From positions 558,001 to 622,000 of the forward strand of contig DINQ01000008.1 in assembly GCA_002426795.1 (NCBI GenBank): a stretch of 64,000 nt of DNA, read 5' to 3'. A program made the translations under genes and the position numbers. Source of the DNA: Bacteroidales bacterium UBA5536. Lineage in GTDB: Bacteria > Bacteroidota > Bacteroidia > Bacteroidales > F082. Shown here piece after piece: positions 40,497 through 49,206 of this stretch. How positions within the stretch are numbered: the first letter of the stretch is position 1; every line of letters starts with the position of its first letter. A model generated the notes under the pieces. The model had not been told where the DNA came from, ran no database searches, and worked only from the letters and a program-made list of their open reading frames with translations.

Positions 40497-41108
40497 ATGA
40501 AAATAATTTGTATTGGCCGTAATTATGCAGAACACGCCAAAGAGTTCAACAATCCGGTTCCTGAAAGTCCTGTTTTTTTCATGAAGCCCGACACTGCACT
40601 GTTGCCACCGCACAACCCTTTCTTTTATCCTGATTTTTCAAAAGATGTGCATTACGAGACTGAATTGGTGATTAAAATATGTCGCAACGGACGACACATT
40701 GCCGAGCAGTTTGCCCACAAATATTACAAAGAGATAAGCGTAGGCATCGACTTTACTGCCCGAGATTTGCAGGCCGTCTGCAAACAAAAAGGACTTCCGT
40801 GGGAGATCGCCAAAGCATTTGATTTTTCAGCTCCTGTTGGGCGATTTATCAAGATCGAGCAGTTTGAAGATAAGCAAAATATTCCGTTCGGTCTAAAAAT
40901 CAATGGTGAATGGCGCCAAATAGGCAACAGCAGTGATATGATTTTTTCTTTTGATAAGATCATCTCCTACGTTTCCCAGTTTGTGACATTGCGCTCGGGC
41001 GATCTTATTTTTACGGGGACCCCATCTGGTGTAGGTTCAGTAAAAATAGATGATCAGTTTGAGGCATCGATCAACGAGGAAAATTTACTCACTTTTCATG
41101 TGAAGTAG
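40497..41108 (+). CDS. Fumarylacetoacetate-hydrolase-family protein
   Basis: A 203-residue cytoplasmic enzyme of the FAH superfamily. The start KIICIGRNYAEHAKEF, FFMKPDTALL, HYETELVIKI (metal-ligand Glu pair), GIDFTARDLQ (third acidic ligand and its Arg), and the C-terminal LIFTGTPSGVG are its standard motifs; the metal-binding Glu-Glu-Asp set is complete. Many members are acylpyruvate hydrolases, 2-keto-3-deoxy-acid or oxaloacetate enzymes (FAHD1-like); the substrate is unknown. It is a single gene with its own promoter. Confidence 0.9.
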   Translation: MKIICIGRNYAEHAKEFNNPVPESPVFFMKPDTALLPPHNPFFYPDFSKDVHYETELVIKICRNGRHIAEQFAHKYYKEISVGIDFTARDLQAVCKQKGLPWEIAKAFDFSAPVGRFIKIEQFEDKQNIPFGLKINGEWRQIGNSSDMIFSFDKIISYVSQFVTLRSGDLIFTGTPSGVGSVKIDDQFEASINEENLLTFHVK

Positions 41109-41221
41109 ATTATCCAAAAAACACAATGCGCTTTCTATTCAAGTAGCACACTTTCTCCGTTCAACTATGTAGGAATGCTGCGCAGATAAACACAAGATTT
41201 CGTATCATTGCAAGAAAATCG

Positions 41222-41638
41222 ATGCGCAAAGGAGTAGCTGTTTTGATTGGCCTGATCACTGGTTTAGTTGTTATTTCACTGGTTGAGCACATGGGACAAA
41301 TGTTGTTCCCCTCAGTTGTGGAAATTCAATCAGAAACCAATACACAAGACAGTGTTGATTTTCTGGCTGCCATTCCAGCTAACAGATTGTTTTTCATATT
41401 ACTGTCATATTTTTTGGGCTCTTTTTTAGCTGGAGCAGTGAGTGTAATCATCGTACGCCAAAGTCAGATTGCTCTTTTACCTGGCATGATTTTATTCCTG
41501 TTGGGAATCCTTCAGGTAGTCTTTATTCCACATCCTCTTTGGTTTATTATTTTCAGCTTAAGTATTTATATCCCTGCAGCTTATCTGGGAGGAATTGTTG
41601 TGTTAAAAATATTTTCCAAAACCAAAAATCTCACATGA
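41222..41638 (+). CDS. Small membrane protein with four helices (138 residues)
   Basis: No family is recognised. Four hydrophobic segments are visible (about 5-24, 55-75, 85-105, 110-130); the polar loop after the first has EIQSETNTQDSVDFLAAIPANR. There is no signal-peptide cleavage site. The stop overlaps the start of the metallopeptidase gene by 4 nt (ATGA), so the two proteins are translationally coupled and probably act together at the membrane. Its own upstream region holds TATCATTG, one base off the -7 consensus, 18 nt from the ATG. Confidence 0.7.
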   Translation: MRKGVAVLIGLITGLVVISLVEHMGQMLFPSVVEIQSETNTQDSVDFLAAIPANRLFFILLSYFLGSFLAGAVSVIIVRQSQIALLPGMILFLLGILQVVFIPHPLWFIIFSLSIYIPAAYLGGIVVLKIFSKTKNLT

Positions 41639-43677
41639 TGAAGTACAATCGCTTATTGATCATCTTTTTGCTCAGTTGTTTGGCTGGTCCAGGCTTCGCG
41701 CAAAAAAAAGCAGACATTCAAATGATTTCAACAGACAATTTATCCGCTATCATTACCGAATTAAAGGTTAATTCGGATGCAGATCAGCACGCCAGAATTG
41801 AAAAAGGTGTGGCACAGGCAGCTGCATTTTGGTATGAATCGGATGGCAGTGCCGAAGACTTCCAAAACCTTTGCATTACATACAGTGCCAAAACGGCCGC
41901 CGAAAGAAAGGCCATTTTCGACAGATTGCAGTCGAACTTTGAATTGCTTTGGGGCAGCTACAACAAGATGAGTGTAGGATTGAAGTTTCCATTACATGTG
42001 GAGGAAGGCGAGATTTTGCCTATCGACCGCATTTTTGGTGGATACAGCCCTGGAGCTCACCTGAATGCTGATTTTTTTGACAACAAGCTGGCTTTTATCA
42101 CCATTCTCAATTTTCCGTATTACAACCTGGCCGAAAAAACTGCTGAAGGCCCAAAATGGACCCGCCTTGAATGGGCATATGCCCGTACAGGTGATGTTTT
42201 TAAATCGCGGGTTCCTGCCGATGTATTACAAAACTTTGCCCAAAAAGCTTCAGATGCCGATGCCTATATCGCCGACTATAATATTTATGTAGGCAAGCTC
42301 ATTGATAACAAGGGGAAAAGTTATTTCCCGGAAGACATGAAACTCATTACACATTGGGGTTTGCGGGATGAAATCAAAGCTCAGTATGCCAACGAAAATA
42401 GTGAAGAGGCACAGGCCCTGATTTATGAAGTTATGCTGCGGATTATCAGGCAGGAAATCCCGGTTGAAGTGATCGACAACGATGAGTTTACCTATAACCC
42501 TTTTCAGAATAGTCTTGAAAAAGAAGGTGCAACCTTTAGGTATTCGATGGAACCAAATACCCGTTATCAGCAGGTTATCAATCTGTTTCAAGCTCTAAAA
42601 GAAATCGATTCCTATTCTCCCAACGCACCAACTTATATACAGCGGCAATTTGACGAAGACATGGAAATACCACTTACCGATGTCGAAAAAATTTTCATTG
42701 ATCTGATGTCAAGTCCGGAACTTAAGCAGATTGCGGGGATCATTCAAAAACGGCTGGGACGCAAACTTCAGCCTTGGGACATTTGGTACGACGGTTTTAA
42801 AACACGTTCTACACTCAACATGGACCACATTAATCAGGTGCTCCGTGAAAAATACCCCAACAAGGAAGCTTTCGAAAAAGACTTACCAAATATTTTAGTG
42901 AAACTGGGTTTCAATCCTGATTCCGCCAGATCAATCACCTCACATATCGCAGTTGATCCTTCCAGAGGAGCCGGTCATGCCTGGGGTGCTGCCATGCGTG
43001 ACGACAAGGCCAGACTGCGTACACGTATCGCGCCGGGAGGCATGGAATACAAAGGCTACAATATTGCCATTCATGAGTTTGGTCACAATGTTGAGCAAGC
43101 TATCTCCTTACATGATGTAGACTATTATATGCTAAATGGCGTTCCAAATACCTCATTTACTGAGGCTCTTGCGTTTGTGTTTCAGGCACGCGATCTTGAG
43201 CTGTTGGGCATGGAAACAGAAAACAAACAAGCCGACTATCTTACTGCAGTTGACAATTTGTGGTCGAACTATGAGATCATGGGCGTGTCGTTGGTAGATA
43301 TCCGGGTTTGGAAATGGCTTTACGCCCATCCTGATGCTGATGCAGAAGCCCTGAAGCAAGCCGTTATTTCTATTGCAACTGATGTCTGGAACACCTATTA
43401 TGCGCAGGTATTTGGAGTGAAAAACTCGCCTATTTTGGCTGTTTACTCCCACATGATCGACAATCCGCTGTATTTGTCAGCTTACCCAATTGGTCAACTG
43501 ATAGAATTTCAATTCGGTCAATACATCAGGGACAAGAATTTTGCAGATGAAATTTACCGTGCTTTCCGCCAGGGTCGTATCATCCCACAATTGTGGATGA
43601 AAGGCGCCGTAGGCAGTGAAATTTCTGCACAACCTGCCATCGAAGCCGCCAGAGAGGCCATCAAGATGCTTGAATAA
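41635..43677 (+). CDS. Secreted M3-like zinc metallopeptidase
   Basis: A 680-residue protein with a signal peptide (RLLIIFLLSCLAGPGFAQ), so periplasmic or surface-located. The zinc site HEFGH is at 480-484 and a third ligand, Glu510 in FTEALAF, follows after 25 residues, the spacing of gluzincins of the M3 oligopeptidase clan. The flanking GGMEYKGYNIAI and the upstream block SRGAGHAWGAAM are conserved-looking. It is about the size of thimet/dipeptidyl carboxypeptidase enzymes. The peptide substrate is unknown. The gene is coupled to the preceding 4-TM protein (ATGATG start). Alternative start: 41638. Confidence 0.75.
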   Translation: MMKYNRLLIIFLLSCLAGPGFAQKKADIQMISTDNLSAIITELKVNSDADQHARIEKGVAQAAAFWYESDGSAEDFQNLCITYSAKTAAERKAIFDRLQSNFELLWGSYNKMSVGLKFPLHVEEGEILPIDRIFGGYSPGAHLNADFFDNKLAFITILNFPYYNLAEKTAEGPKWTRLEWAYARTGDVFKSRVPADVLQNFAQKASDADAYIADYNIYVGKLIDNKGKSYFPEDMKLITHWGLRDEIKAQYANENSEEAQALIYEVMLRIIRQEIPVEVIDNDEFTYNPFQNSLEKEGATFRYSMEPNTRYQQVINLFQALKEIDSYSPNAPTYIQRQFDEDMEIPLTDVEKIFIDLMSSPELKQIAGIIQKRLGRKLQPWDIWYDGFKTRSTLNMDHINQVLREKYPNKEAFEKDLPNILVKLGFNPDSARSITSHIAVDPSRGAGHAWGAAMRDDKARLRTRIAPGGMEYKGYNIAIHEFGHNVEQAISLHDVDYYMLNGVPNTSFTEALAFVFQARDLELLGMETENKQADYLTAVDNLWSNYEIMGVSLVDIRVWKWLYAHPDADAEALKQAVISIATDVWNTYYAQVFGVKNSPILAVYSHMIDNPLYLSAYPIGQLIEFQFGQYIRDKNFADEIYRAFRQGRIIPQLWMKGAVGSEISAQPAIEAAREAIKMLE

Positions 43678-43691
43678 GCTTGTCACAAACC

Positions 43692-43731
43692 AAAAAAAAG
43701 CGCTTTTCCGGGATCGAAAAGCGCTTTTTTT
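43692..43731. terminator. Bidirectional terminator between the metallopeptidase and lpxA
   Basis: AAAAAAGCGCTTTTC / GAAAAGCGCTTTTTT, a perfect 15-bp stem with a 7-nt loop and T-runs on both strands, in the 67-bp gap between convergent genes. Confidence 0.9.
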
Positions 43732-43744
43732 ATAATTAACAATT

Positions 43745-44539
43745 CTACTCGCGTTCGCGGGCTTTTCCATAGCCCTTCATAATACCACGCGTTGAGTTGT
43801 TTATGAAGCTTAAAATTTCATCTCTGTCTGGAGATGTTGGAACATTTGCTTCTATGTAGTTAACTGATTGCGAAACGTTTTTACCCCGTAGATAAATGGT
43901 TCTGTATATATCCTGAATGGCATTGATACGGTCTTCAGTGAATCCACGACGACGCAGTCCGATCGAATTAACACCAATATACGACAAGGGCTCGCGGCCT
44001 GCTTTTGTGAATGGCGGTACATCTTTTCTGGCCAAACCACCTCCGGAAATCATTGAATGTGCACCAATTTGCACAAACTGATGCACTGCAGACATGCCAC
44101 CAATAATTGCCCAGTCATCTACTCTTATATGACCAGCCAGGTTGCATGCGTTGGCCAAAATGACATTATTTCCGATAATACAATCATGTGCCACATGCAC
44201 ATAAGCCATCAAGAGGCAGTTGTTGCCAACCACTGTTTCCCAGTTTGCTTTGGTTCCACGGTTGATGGTAACAAATTCACGAATGGTAGTGTTATTGCCA
44301 ATGCGTACAATGGTGTCTTCACCGCTGTATTTAAGGTCTTGGGGGGCAGCAGAAATAACAGCTCCTGGAAATATTCTGCAGTTTTTGCCAATACGGGCTC
44401 CTTCCATGATCGTTACATTAGAGCCGATCCAGGTGCCTTCTTCAATTACGACATTCTTTTCGATATTAACAAAAGGTTCTATCACCACATTTGGGGCAAT
44501 TTTTGCCTGTGGATGCACATAAGCCAATGGTTGATTCAT
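43745..44539 (-). CDS. lpxA: UDP-N-acetylglucosamine acyltransferase LpxA
   Basis: First step of lipid A synthesis, in the cytoplasm. The 264-residue protein is a left-handed beta-helix of hexapeptide repeats (IAPNVVIEPF, IGSNVTIMEGARIG, and so on), with the active-site His region in LMAYVHVAHDCIIGNN (about 116-131), followed by the IGGMSAVHQFVQIG block, and a helical C-terminal domain (SIGLRRRGFTEDRINAIQ). Length is typical. It is the last gene of the lpxD-lpxC/fabZ-lpxA run, 21 nt after the fusion gene. Confidence 0.97.
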   Translation of the reverse strand: MNQPLAYVHPQAKIAPNVVIEPFVNIEKNVVIEEGTWIGSNVTIMEGARIGKNCRIFPGAVISAAPQDLKYSGEDTIVRIGNNTTIREFVTINRGTKANWETVVGNNCLLMAYVHVAHDCIIGNNVILANACNLAGHIRVDDWAIIGGMSAVHQFVQIGAHSMISGGGLARKDVPPFTKAGREPLSYIGVNSIGLRRRGFTEDRINAIQDIYRTIYLRGKNVSQSVNYIEANVPTSPDRDEILSFINNSTRGIMKGYGKARERE

Positions 44540-44560
44540 GTTCTGATTTTTTGTGAGTGA

Positions 44561-45952
44561 TTATTGTTTCCGGGCAATTTGCGCCATCAACTTGCCTTCG
44601 GTCACAATTTTATTGCCTACATACGCTACCCCACGCATATTGCAAATGCCACGGCGAATCGGGGATATTAGTTCGAGCACAAAAACAATGGTGTCGCCGG
44701 GTACAACTTTATGACGAAACTTCGCCTCTTCAATTTTCAGGAAATAAGTGATATAATTTTCCGGATCAGGTACTGAGTGTAAAACAAATATACCACCGGT
44801 TTGAGCCATGGCTTCGACCTGTAATACACCGGGCATTACAGGTTCTTGCGGGAAATGTCCCACAAAATAATGCTCATTCATGGTGACGTTTTTTAGACCA
44901 ATAATATATTCGTCTGTTAGCTCCAATATTTTGTCTATCAGTAAAAATGGAGGGCGATGCGGCAAGATTTTTTGAATCTGAATGATGTCATACACCGGTT
45001 CTTTGTTCAGATCAAAAGGAGGTTCTTTTGACATAGGTTGTTTCTTTGTTTGTTGTTTAATCAATTTTGCAAATTCAGTGTTTGCGAAGTGTCCTGGCCT
45101 GTAAGCAGTAACTTTTCCTTTGATGCGTTTTCCAACCAAAGTTAGATCGCCAACAACATCAAGCAGCTTGTGACGTGCTGGTTCATTCTCAAAGTGTAAG
45201 TCGAGGTTATTGAGAATACCTTCGTCTTTCACTTTCACTTTTGGTTTTTGGAATAAATCGGCCAACCGATCCAGCTCTTCCTGGCTAACCTTGCGGTTAA
45301 CAAATACAATGGCATTGCTCAGGTCGCCGCCTTTTATCAGATTATTTTTAAGCAAAAACTCAAGTTCGTGTAAAAAAACAAATGTGCGGCAAGGAGCAAT
45401 TTCACTTTTAAATTTTTCCAGATCAGGCATTGAGGCGTATTGCACATTAAGTACTTCTGTTCCGTAATCAATTTTCACGTCAACCTGGAAAGTATCAGCT
45501 GGCTCAATCAGTAATTCAAATCCTTTTTCTTCATTTTTCAGGTGAATGGGTTGATCAATAACGAGATATTGCCTGGCCATATCCTGCGGCTGAATGCCTG
45601 CCTTTTCAATGGCTTCAACAAAGTACTTCGCGCTACCATCGCGAATTGGAATTTCGTCCATATCCATGTCAATCAAAACATTATCGACGCCAAGGCCGGT
45701 CAATGCAGCCAATACATGCTCTATAGTAAAGACGCGTGCTCCGTTTTGACCAAGCGTTGTGCCCCGTGAAGTGTCGACGACATTTTCAACACAAGCTTCG
45801 ATGATGGGCTGACCTTTGAGGTCGATCCTCCTGAATTTAATTCCGTGATTCGGTCCTGCTGGATGAAAGGTAATTGCCCCTTGCTGACCTGTGTGTAAGC
45901 CAGTCCCGTGGACACTAATTGATTGTTTGATTGTACATTGGTTATCTGACAT
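44561..45952 (-). CDS. lpxC/fabZ: Bifunctional UDP-3-O-acyl-GlcNAc deacetylase / 3-hydroxyacyl-ACP dehydratase LpxC-FabZ
   Basis: A 463-residue fusion, normal for Bacteroidota. The first 310 residues are LpxC: VHGTGLHTG near the start, the zinc ligand in TIEHVLAAL (about 78), and HKLLDVVGDLTL and RPGHFANTEF (about 237-285) with the other ligands. From about 318 (FDLNKEPVYDIIQIQKILPHRPPFLLIDKI) comes FabZ with its active-site histidine in NEHYFVGHFPQEPVMPGVLQVEAMAQ and the catalytic Glu in the same helix. LpxC commits acyl-GlcNAc to lipid A, while FabZ dehydrates acyl chains; fusing them couples lipid A and fatty-acid flux. It follows lpxD, and a -7-like TACATTTG is at 45993-46000. Confidence 0.97.
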   Translation of the reverse strand: MSDNQCTIKQSISVHGTGLHTGQQGAITFHPAGPNHGIKFRRIDLKGQPIIEACVENVVDTSRGTTLGQNGARVFTIEHVLAALTGLGVDNVLIDMDMDEIPIRDGSAKYFVEAIEKAGIQPQDMARQYLVIDQPIHLKNEEKGFELLIEPADTFQVDVKIDYGTEVLNVQYASMPDLEKFKSEIAPCRTFVFLHELEFLLKNNLIKGGDLSNAIVFVNRKVSQEELDRLADLFQKPKVKVKDEGILNNLDLHFENEPARHKLLDVVGDLTLVGKRIKGKVTAYRPGHFANTEFAKLIKQQTKKQPMSKEPPFDLNKEPVYDIIQIQKILPHRPPFLLIDKILELTDEYIIGLKNVTMNEHYFVGHFPQEPVMPGVLQVEAMAQTGGIFVLHSVPDPENYITYFLKIEEAKFRHKVVPGDTIVFVLELISPIRRGICNMRGVAYVGNKIVTEGKLMAQIARKQ

Positions 45953-45992
45953 AAGCAGTGTTAGCGTAACAGTGTAAATGGAAAAATTTCAG

Positions 45993-46000
45993 CAAATGTA
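45993..46000 (-). promoter_or_regulatory. -7-like TACATTTG before lpxC/fabZ
   Basis: TACATTTG on the minus strand, 40 nt before the ATG at 45952, in the 69-bp gap after the lpxD stop. It fits TAnnTTTG but has no -33 partner, so a promoter inside the lpx group is only possible. Confidence 0.35.
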
Positions 46001-46021
46001 ATTTTTTTCCTTTTAATTGCA

Positions 46022-47056
46022 TCACTTTGACCGCTCTGAGAGTTTTCGCTCAAGTTCTTGCACCCTTTTTGACAGCTGATCTAGCTTCCGGTAATGGAAA
46101 TAGGCGCGTTTGAATTCAGCTGCCGGAAAAGCAGGTGCGCCCATGTAAACCTCGTTTTCGTGCCTGATGCTGGAAGCAACCCCTGATTGTGCAGCTAGTT
46201 TGGTACCATTGGCGATAGTCAGGTGTCCTGCAATACCAATTTGTCCACCAAACATACAGTCGCGGCCAATCTTAGTTGAACCGCTTATTCCGCCAAGCGC
46301 TGCCATAACAGTATTTTCGCCAATTTCGACATTGTGGGCAATTTGAATCAGGTTGTCAAGCTTTACGCCCCTGCGAATGATTGTCGATCCCAAGGTAGCG
46401 CGGTCAATCGTGGTATTCGAACCAATCTCGACAAAATCCTCAATAATCACATTGCCAATCTGTGGAACCTTATTATACTGGTTATCAGATTGTGGCGCAA
46501 AGCCAAATCCATCACTTCCGATTACGACACCGGCATGCAACGTACATGATTTCCCTAGAACAGAGCCTGCATATATTTTCACTCCCGGATACAAAACTGT
46601 ATCATCCCCAATTATGCTATCATCTCCAATATAAACTTGTGGATAAACTTTTACCCGATCACCGATTTTCACATTTTCGCCCACAAAAGCAAACTCACCC
46701 AGATACACATCAATTCCATACTTTGCTGACTCACTGACGAAAGCAAGTGATGAAACTCCTTTCTTGTCATTCTTGTACTGCTGGTAAACTTCCAGCAACT
46801 TGGCAAAAGCCGAATAGGCATCGGCCACACGCACCAGCGTGGTTGAAATGGGTTTCTCAGGCACAAAATCATTGCTTACGATCACGATGGAGGCCATCGT
46901 TTCATATATATATTGCGTATACTTTGGATTGGCCAAAAAACTCAGAGTGCCAGGTTTTCCCTCTTCTATTTTCGAAACGTTTGAGACAGTTGCCTGTTCG
47001 TTGCCTTCCACTTTACCGGATAACAAAGTTGCTATTTGAATTGCTGAAAATTCCAT
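46022..47056 (-). CDS. lpxD: UDP-3-O-acylglucosamine N-acyltransferase LpxD
   Basis: Third enzyme of lipid A synthesis. The 344-residue protein has the N-terminal uridine-binding domain (about 1-100, with LSFLANPKY and STTLVRVADAYSAF), then a left-handed beta-helix of hexapeptides (VYLGEFAFVGENVKIGDRVKVYPQ...), the catalytic His in NLIQIAHNVEIGENT (near 243), and a C-terminal helix (YFHYRKLDQLSKRVQELERKL). Length and domain order are normal. It is the first gene of the lpx group and is divergent from the moxR-bat operon; the 235 bp between hold the bat promoter. Confidence 0.97.
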   Translation of the reverse strand: MEFSAIQIATLLSGKVEGNEQATVSNVSKIEEGKPGTLSFLANPKYTQYIYETMASIVIVSNDFVPEKPISTTLVRVADAYSAFAKLLEVYQQYKNDKKGVSSLAFVSESAKYGIDVYLGEFAFVGENVKIGDRVKVYPQVYIGDDSIIGDDTVLYPGVKIYAGSVLGKSCTLHAGVVIGSDGFGFAPQSDNQYNKVPQIGNVIIEDFVEIGSNTTIDRATLGSTIIRRGVKLDNLIQIAHNVEIGENTVMAALGGISGSTKIGRDCMFGGQIGIAGHLTIANGTKLAAQSGVASSIRHENEVYMGAPAFPAAEFKRAYFHYRKLDQLSKRVQELERKLSERSK

Positions 47057-47255
47057 TTTACTTGTGTATTTGAAGTTTTGGGCTGCAATTTACGACATCT
47101 GCTTCAATCGGATGAATGTCTCCGAAAATGCAATTAACAATTTGTTTTACACCGCTTTGTGAAAAACGTTCACACGCATCATAATGCACTAATTTTCATT
47201 AACTTATGTTTAAAACCTTTAACACTTTTTAACGATGGCCCCAAAAGGCCTTTCC

Positions 47256-47263
47256 TATCTTTG
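47256..47263 (+). promoter_or_regulatory. -7 element TATCTTTG of the moxR-bat operon
   Basis: TATCTTTG followed by CA, a perfect TAnnTTTG, 28 nt before the ATG at 47292. It lies inside the longer TTG/ATG-open frame starting at 47235, so that frame is not translated. No TTG is visible at the -33 position. Confidence 0.65.
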
Positions 47264-47291
47264 CACATCACATAGAAAACAGAAATCCGTC

Positions 47292-48284
47292 ATGATTGTA
47301 ACAGACATCAAAGAACTGAACGAAAAGATCCAGCGCGAGAGCCAGTTTATCGACCTCATCAACCTGGAGATGAACAAAGTGATTATTGGCCAAAAATCGA
47401 TGACAGAAAGACTGATGATAGGTCTGTTATCCAACGGTCATATTTTGCTCGAAGGAGTTCCTGGGCTGGCTAAAACACTGGCCATCAAATCGCTTGCAAA
47501 TGTTATCAAAGCCGATTTCAGTCGTATCCAGTTTACGCCTGATTTGCTCCCTGCCGACTTATTGGGTACACTGATTTACAGTCAGAAATCTGAAGAATTT
47601 GTGGTCAGGAAAGGTCCCATTTTCGCCAACTTTATCCTGGCTGACGAAATCAACCGTTCGCCTGCAAAAGTTCAGAGCGCATTGCTCGAAGCCATGCAGG
47701 AAAAACAGGTAACCATTGGCGAAAAAACATTTAAACTCCCTGATCCTTTCCTGGTTATGGCAACGCAAAACCCAATCGAACAGGAAGGAACGTATCCACT
47801 GCCAGAAGCTCAGGTCGACAGGTTTATGTTGAAGGTTGTGATCAGTTACCCTAAAAAAGAAGAAGAAAAACTGATTTTGCGTCAAAACATCTCCAACGAA
47901 ATGCCTGCTACCAATAGCGTCATTTCGACAGAGGATATTTTAAAGGCCAGAGCCGTTGTAAGAGAGGTTTATCTGGATGAAAAAATCGAAAATTATATCA
48001 CTGATATTGTTTTTGCTTCACGATTCCCAACAGAATATCGCCTGAAAAAGTTTGAAAAACTGATTAGTTATGGCGGTTCACCGCGTGCCAGCATAAATCT
48101 TGCCCTGGCTGCCAAAGCCTATGCGTTTATCAAGCGTCGTGGCTATGTTATTCCGGAAGACATTCGTGCGGTTGCCCATGATGTGCTGCGACACAGAATT
48201 GGACTGACCTATGAAGCCGAAGCAGAAAACATCACTACCGAGGAAATCATTAACGAAATTCTGAATACGATCGAAGTGCCATAA
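47292..48284 (+). CDS. MoxR-family AAA+ ATPase
   Basis: A 330-residue AAA+ chaperone-like protein. It shows VIIGQKSM, the P-loop GVPGLAKT (about 60-67), Walker B ILADEINRSPAKVQSALLEAMQE and the sensor segment FLVMATQNPIEQEGTYPLPEAQVDRF, then a lid domain ending HRIGLTYEAEAENI. MoxR ATPases help insert metal cofactors or mature vWA proteins; here it is the first gene before the DUF58 and Bat proteins, with 31 nt to the next gene. Start at 47292 since the promoter is downstream of the earlier ATG. Confidence 0.93.
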   Translation: MIVTDIKELNEKIQRESQFIDLINLEMNKVIIGQKSMTERLMIGLLSNGHILLEGVPGLAKTLAIKSLANVIKADFSRIQFTPDLLPADLLGTLIYSQKSEEFVVRKGPIFANFILADEINRSPAKVQSALLEAMQEKQVTIGEKTFKLPDPFLVMATQNPIEQEGTYPLPEAQVDRFMLKVVISYPKKEEEKLILRQNISNEMPATNSVISTEDILKARAVVREVYLDEKIENYITDIVFASRFPTEYRLKKFEKLISYGGSPRASINLALAAKAYAFIKRRGYVIPEDIRAVAHDVLRHRIGLTYEAEAENITTEEIINEILNTIEVP

Positions 48285-48315
48285 ATCCACCGTTCAGCGA
48301 TTGAGTAACTCACAA

Positions 48316-49206
48316 ATGACGAAAACAGTGGAAGCAACAGATATTTTCAGTAAAGTTCGGAAAATCGAGATCAAAACACGCGGTCTCTCGAACCAGATTT
48401 TTTCTGGGCAGTACCATAGCGCCTTCAAAGGCCGCGGTATGGCCTTCAGCGAAGTGCGCGAATACCAATACGGCGATGACATCCGCAATATCGACTGGAA
48501 TGTAACCGCACGCTTTAACCACCCCTATATTAAGGTCTTTGAAGAAGAGCGCGAACTTACAGTTATGTTACTGATTGATGTCTCGGGTTCGAATGACTTC
48601 GGTTCCGGAAATCAGCTCAAAAGAATGCTGTCGGCAGAGTTGGCTGCCGTACTGGCTTTTTCTGCTATTCAAAACAATGATAAAGTGGGCGTAATCTTTT
48701 TCAGTAACCAAATCGAGAAGTTCATTCCACCCAAGAAAGGAACCAGTCATATTTTACGCATCATTCGCGAAGTGATTAGTTTTGAACCGGTTAACAAAGG
48801 TACCGATTTGGGTGAAGGCCTGAGGTTTTTGACTAGCGCCATCAAAAAACGCTCGACAGCCTTTTTGATATCAGATTTCATGGGAAATACTGCTTTTGAT
48901 CAGGCCATGCGTATTGCAGCTCGTAAACACGATTTGGTGGCTTTGCGCATCACTGACCGCCGCGAGATGAATATCCCGAACATAGGATTGGTGAAGTTTA
49001 AAGATGCAGAAACAGGAAACGACCTTTGGGTAGACACATCGAATGCCCGCTGGCGAGAAATGTACAGAAAACAGCTTGAGCAAAAATCAAATGAGTTAAA
49101 CCAGCTATTTGCCAGAGGTGGAATCGATAACACTTTGATTTTTACTGATGAAGACTACGTAAAACCCCTGATGAAACTGTTTAAAAAGAGGGAATCAAGA
49201 AGATGA
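48316..49206 (+). CDS. DUF58 protein (vWA-like)
   Basis: A 296-residue cytoplasmic protein with the DUF58 core SGQYHSAFKGRGMAFSEVREYQYGDDIRNIDWNVTARFNHPYIKVFEEERE, then a vWA-like fold with LLIDVSGSNDFGS (DxSxS-type metal site) near 100-112. DUF58 proteins act with MoxR ATPases; the Asp-Ser-Ser pattern suggests a MIDAS metal. ATG 48316 is preferred, since the longer frame begins with a TTG. It overlaps the next gene by 4 nt (ATGA). Confidence 0.9.
   Translation: MTKTVEATDIFSKVRKIEIKTRGLSNQIFSGQYHSAFKGRGMAFSEVREYQYGDDIRNIDWNVTARFNHPYIKVFEEERELTVMLLIDVSGSNDFGSGNQLKRMLSAELAAVLAFSAIQNNDKVGVIFFSNQIEKFIPPKKGTSHILRIIREVISFEPVNKGTDLGEGLRFLTSAIKKRSTAFLISDFMGNTAFDQAMRIAARKHDLVALRITDRREMNIPNIGLVKFKDAETGNDLWVDTSNARWREMYRKQLEQKSNELNQLFARGGIDNTLIFTDEDYVKPLMKLFKKRESRR

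Noticed and set aside
47235..47291. N-terminal extension of the MoxR protein
   Set aside because: The -7 element TATCTTTG lies inside it, so transcription begins after this point.
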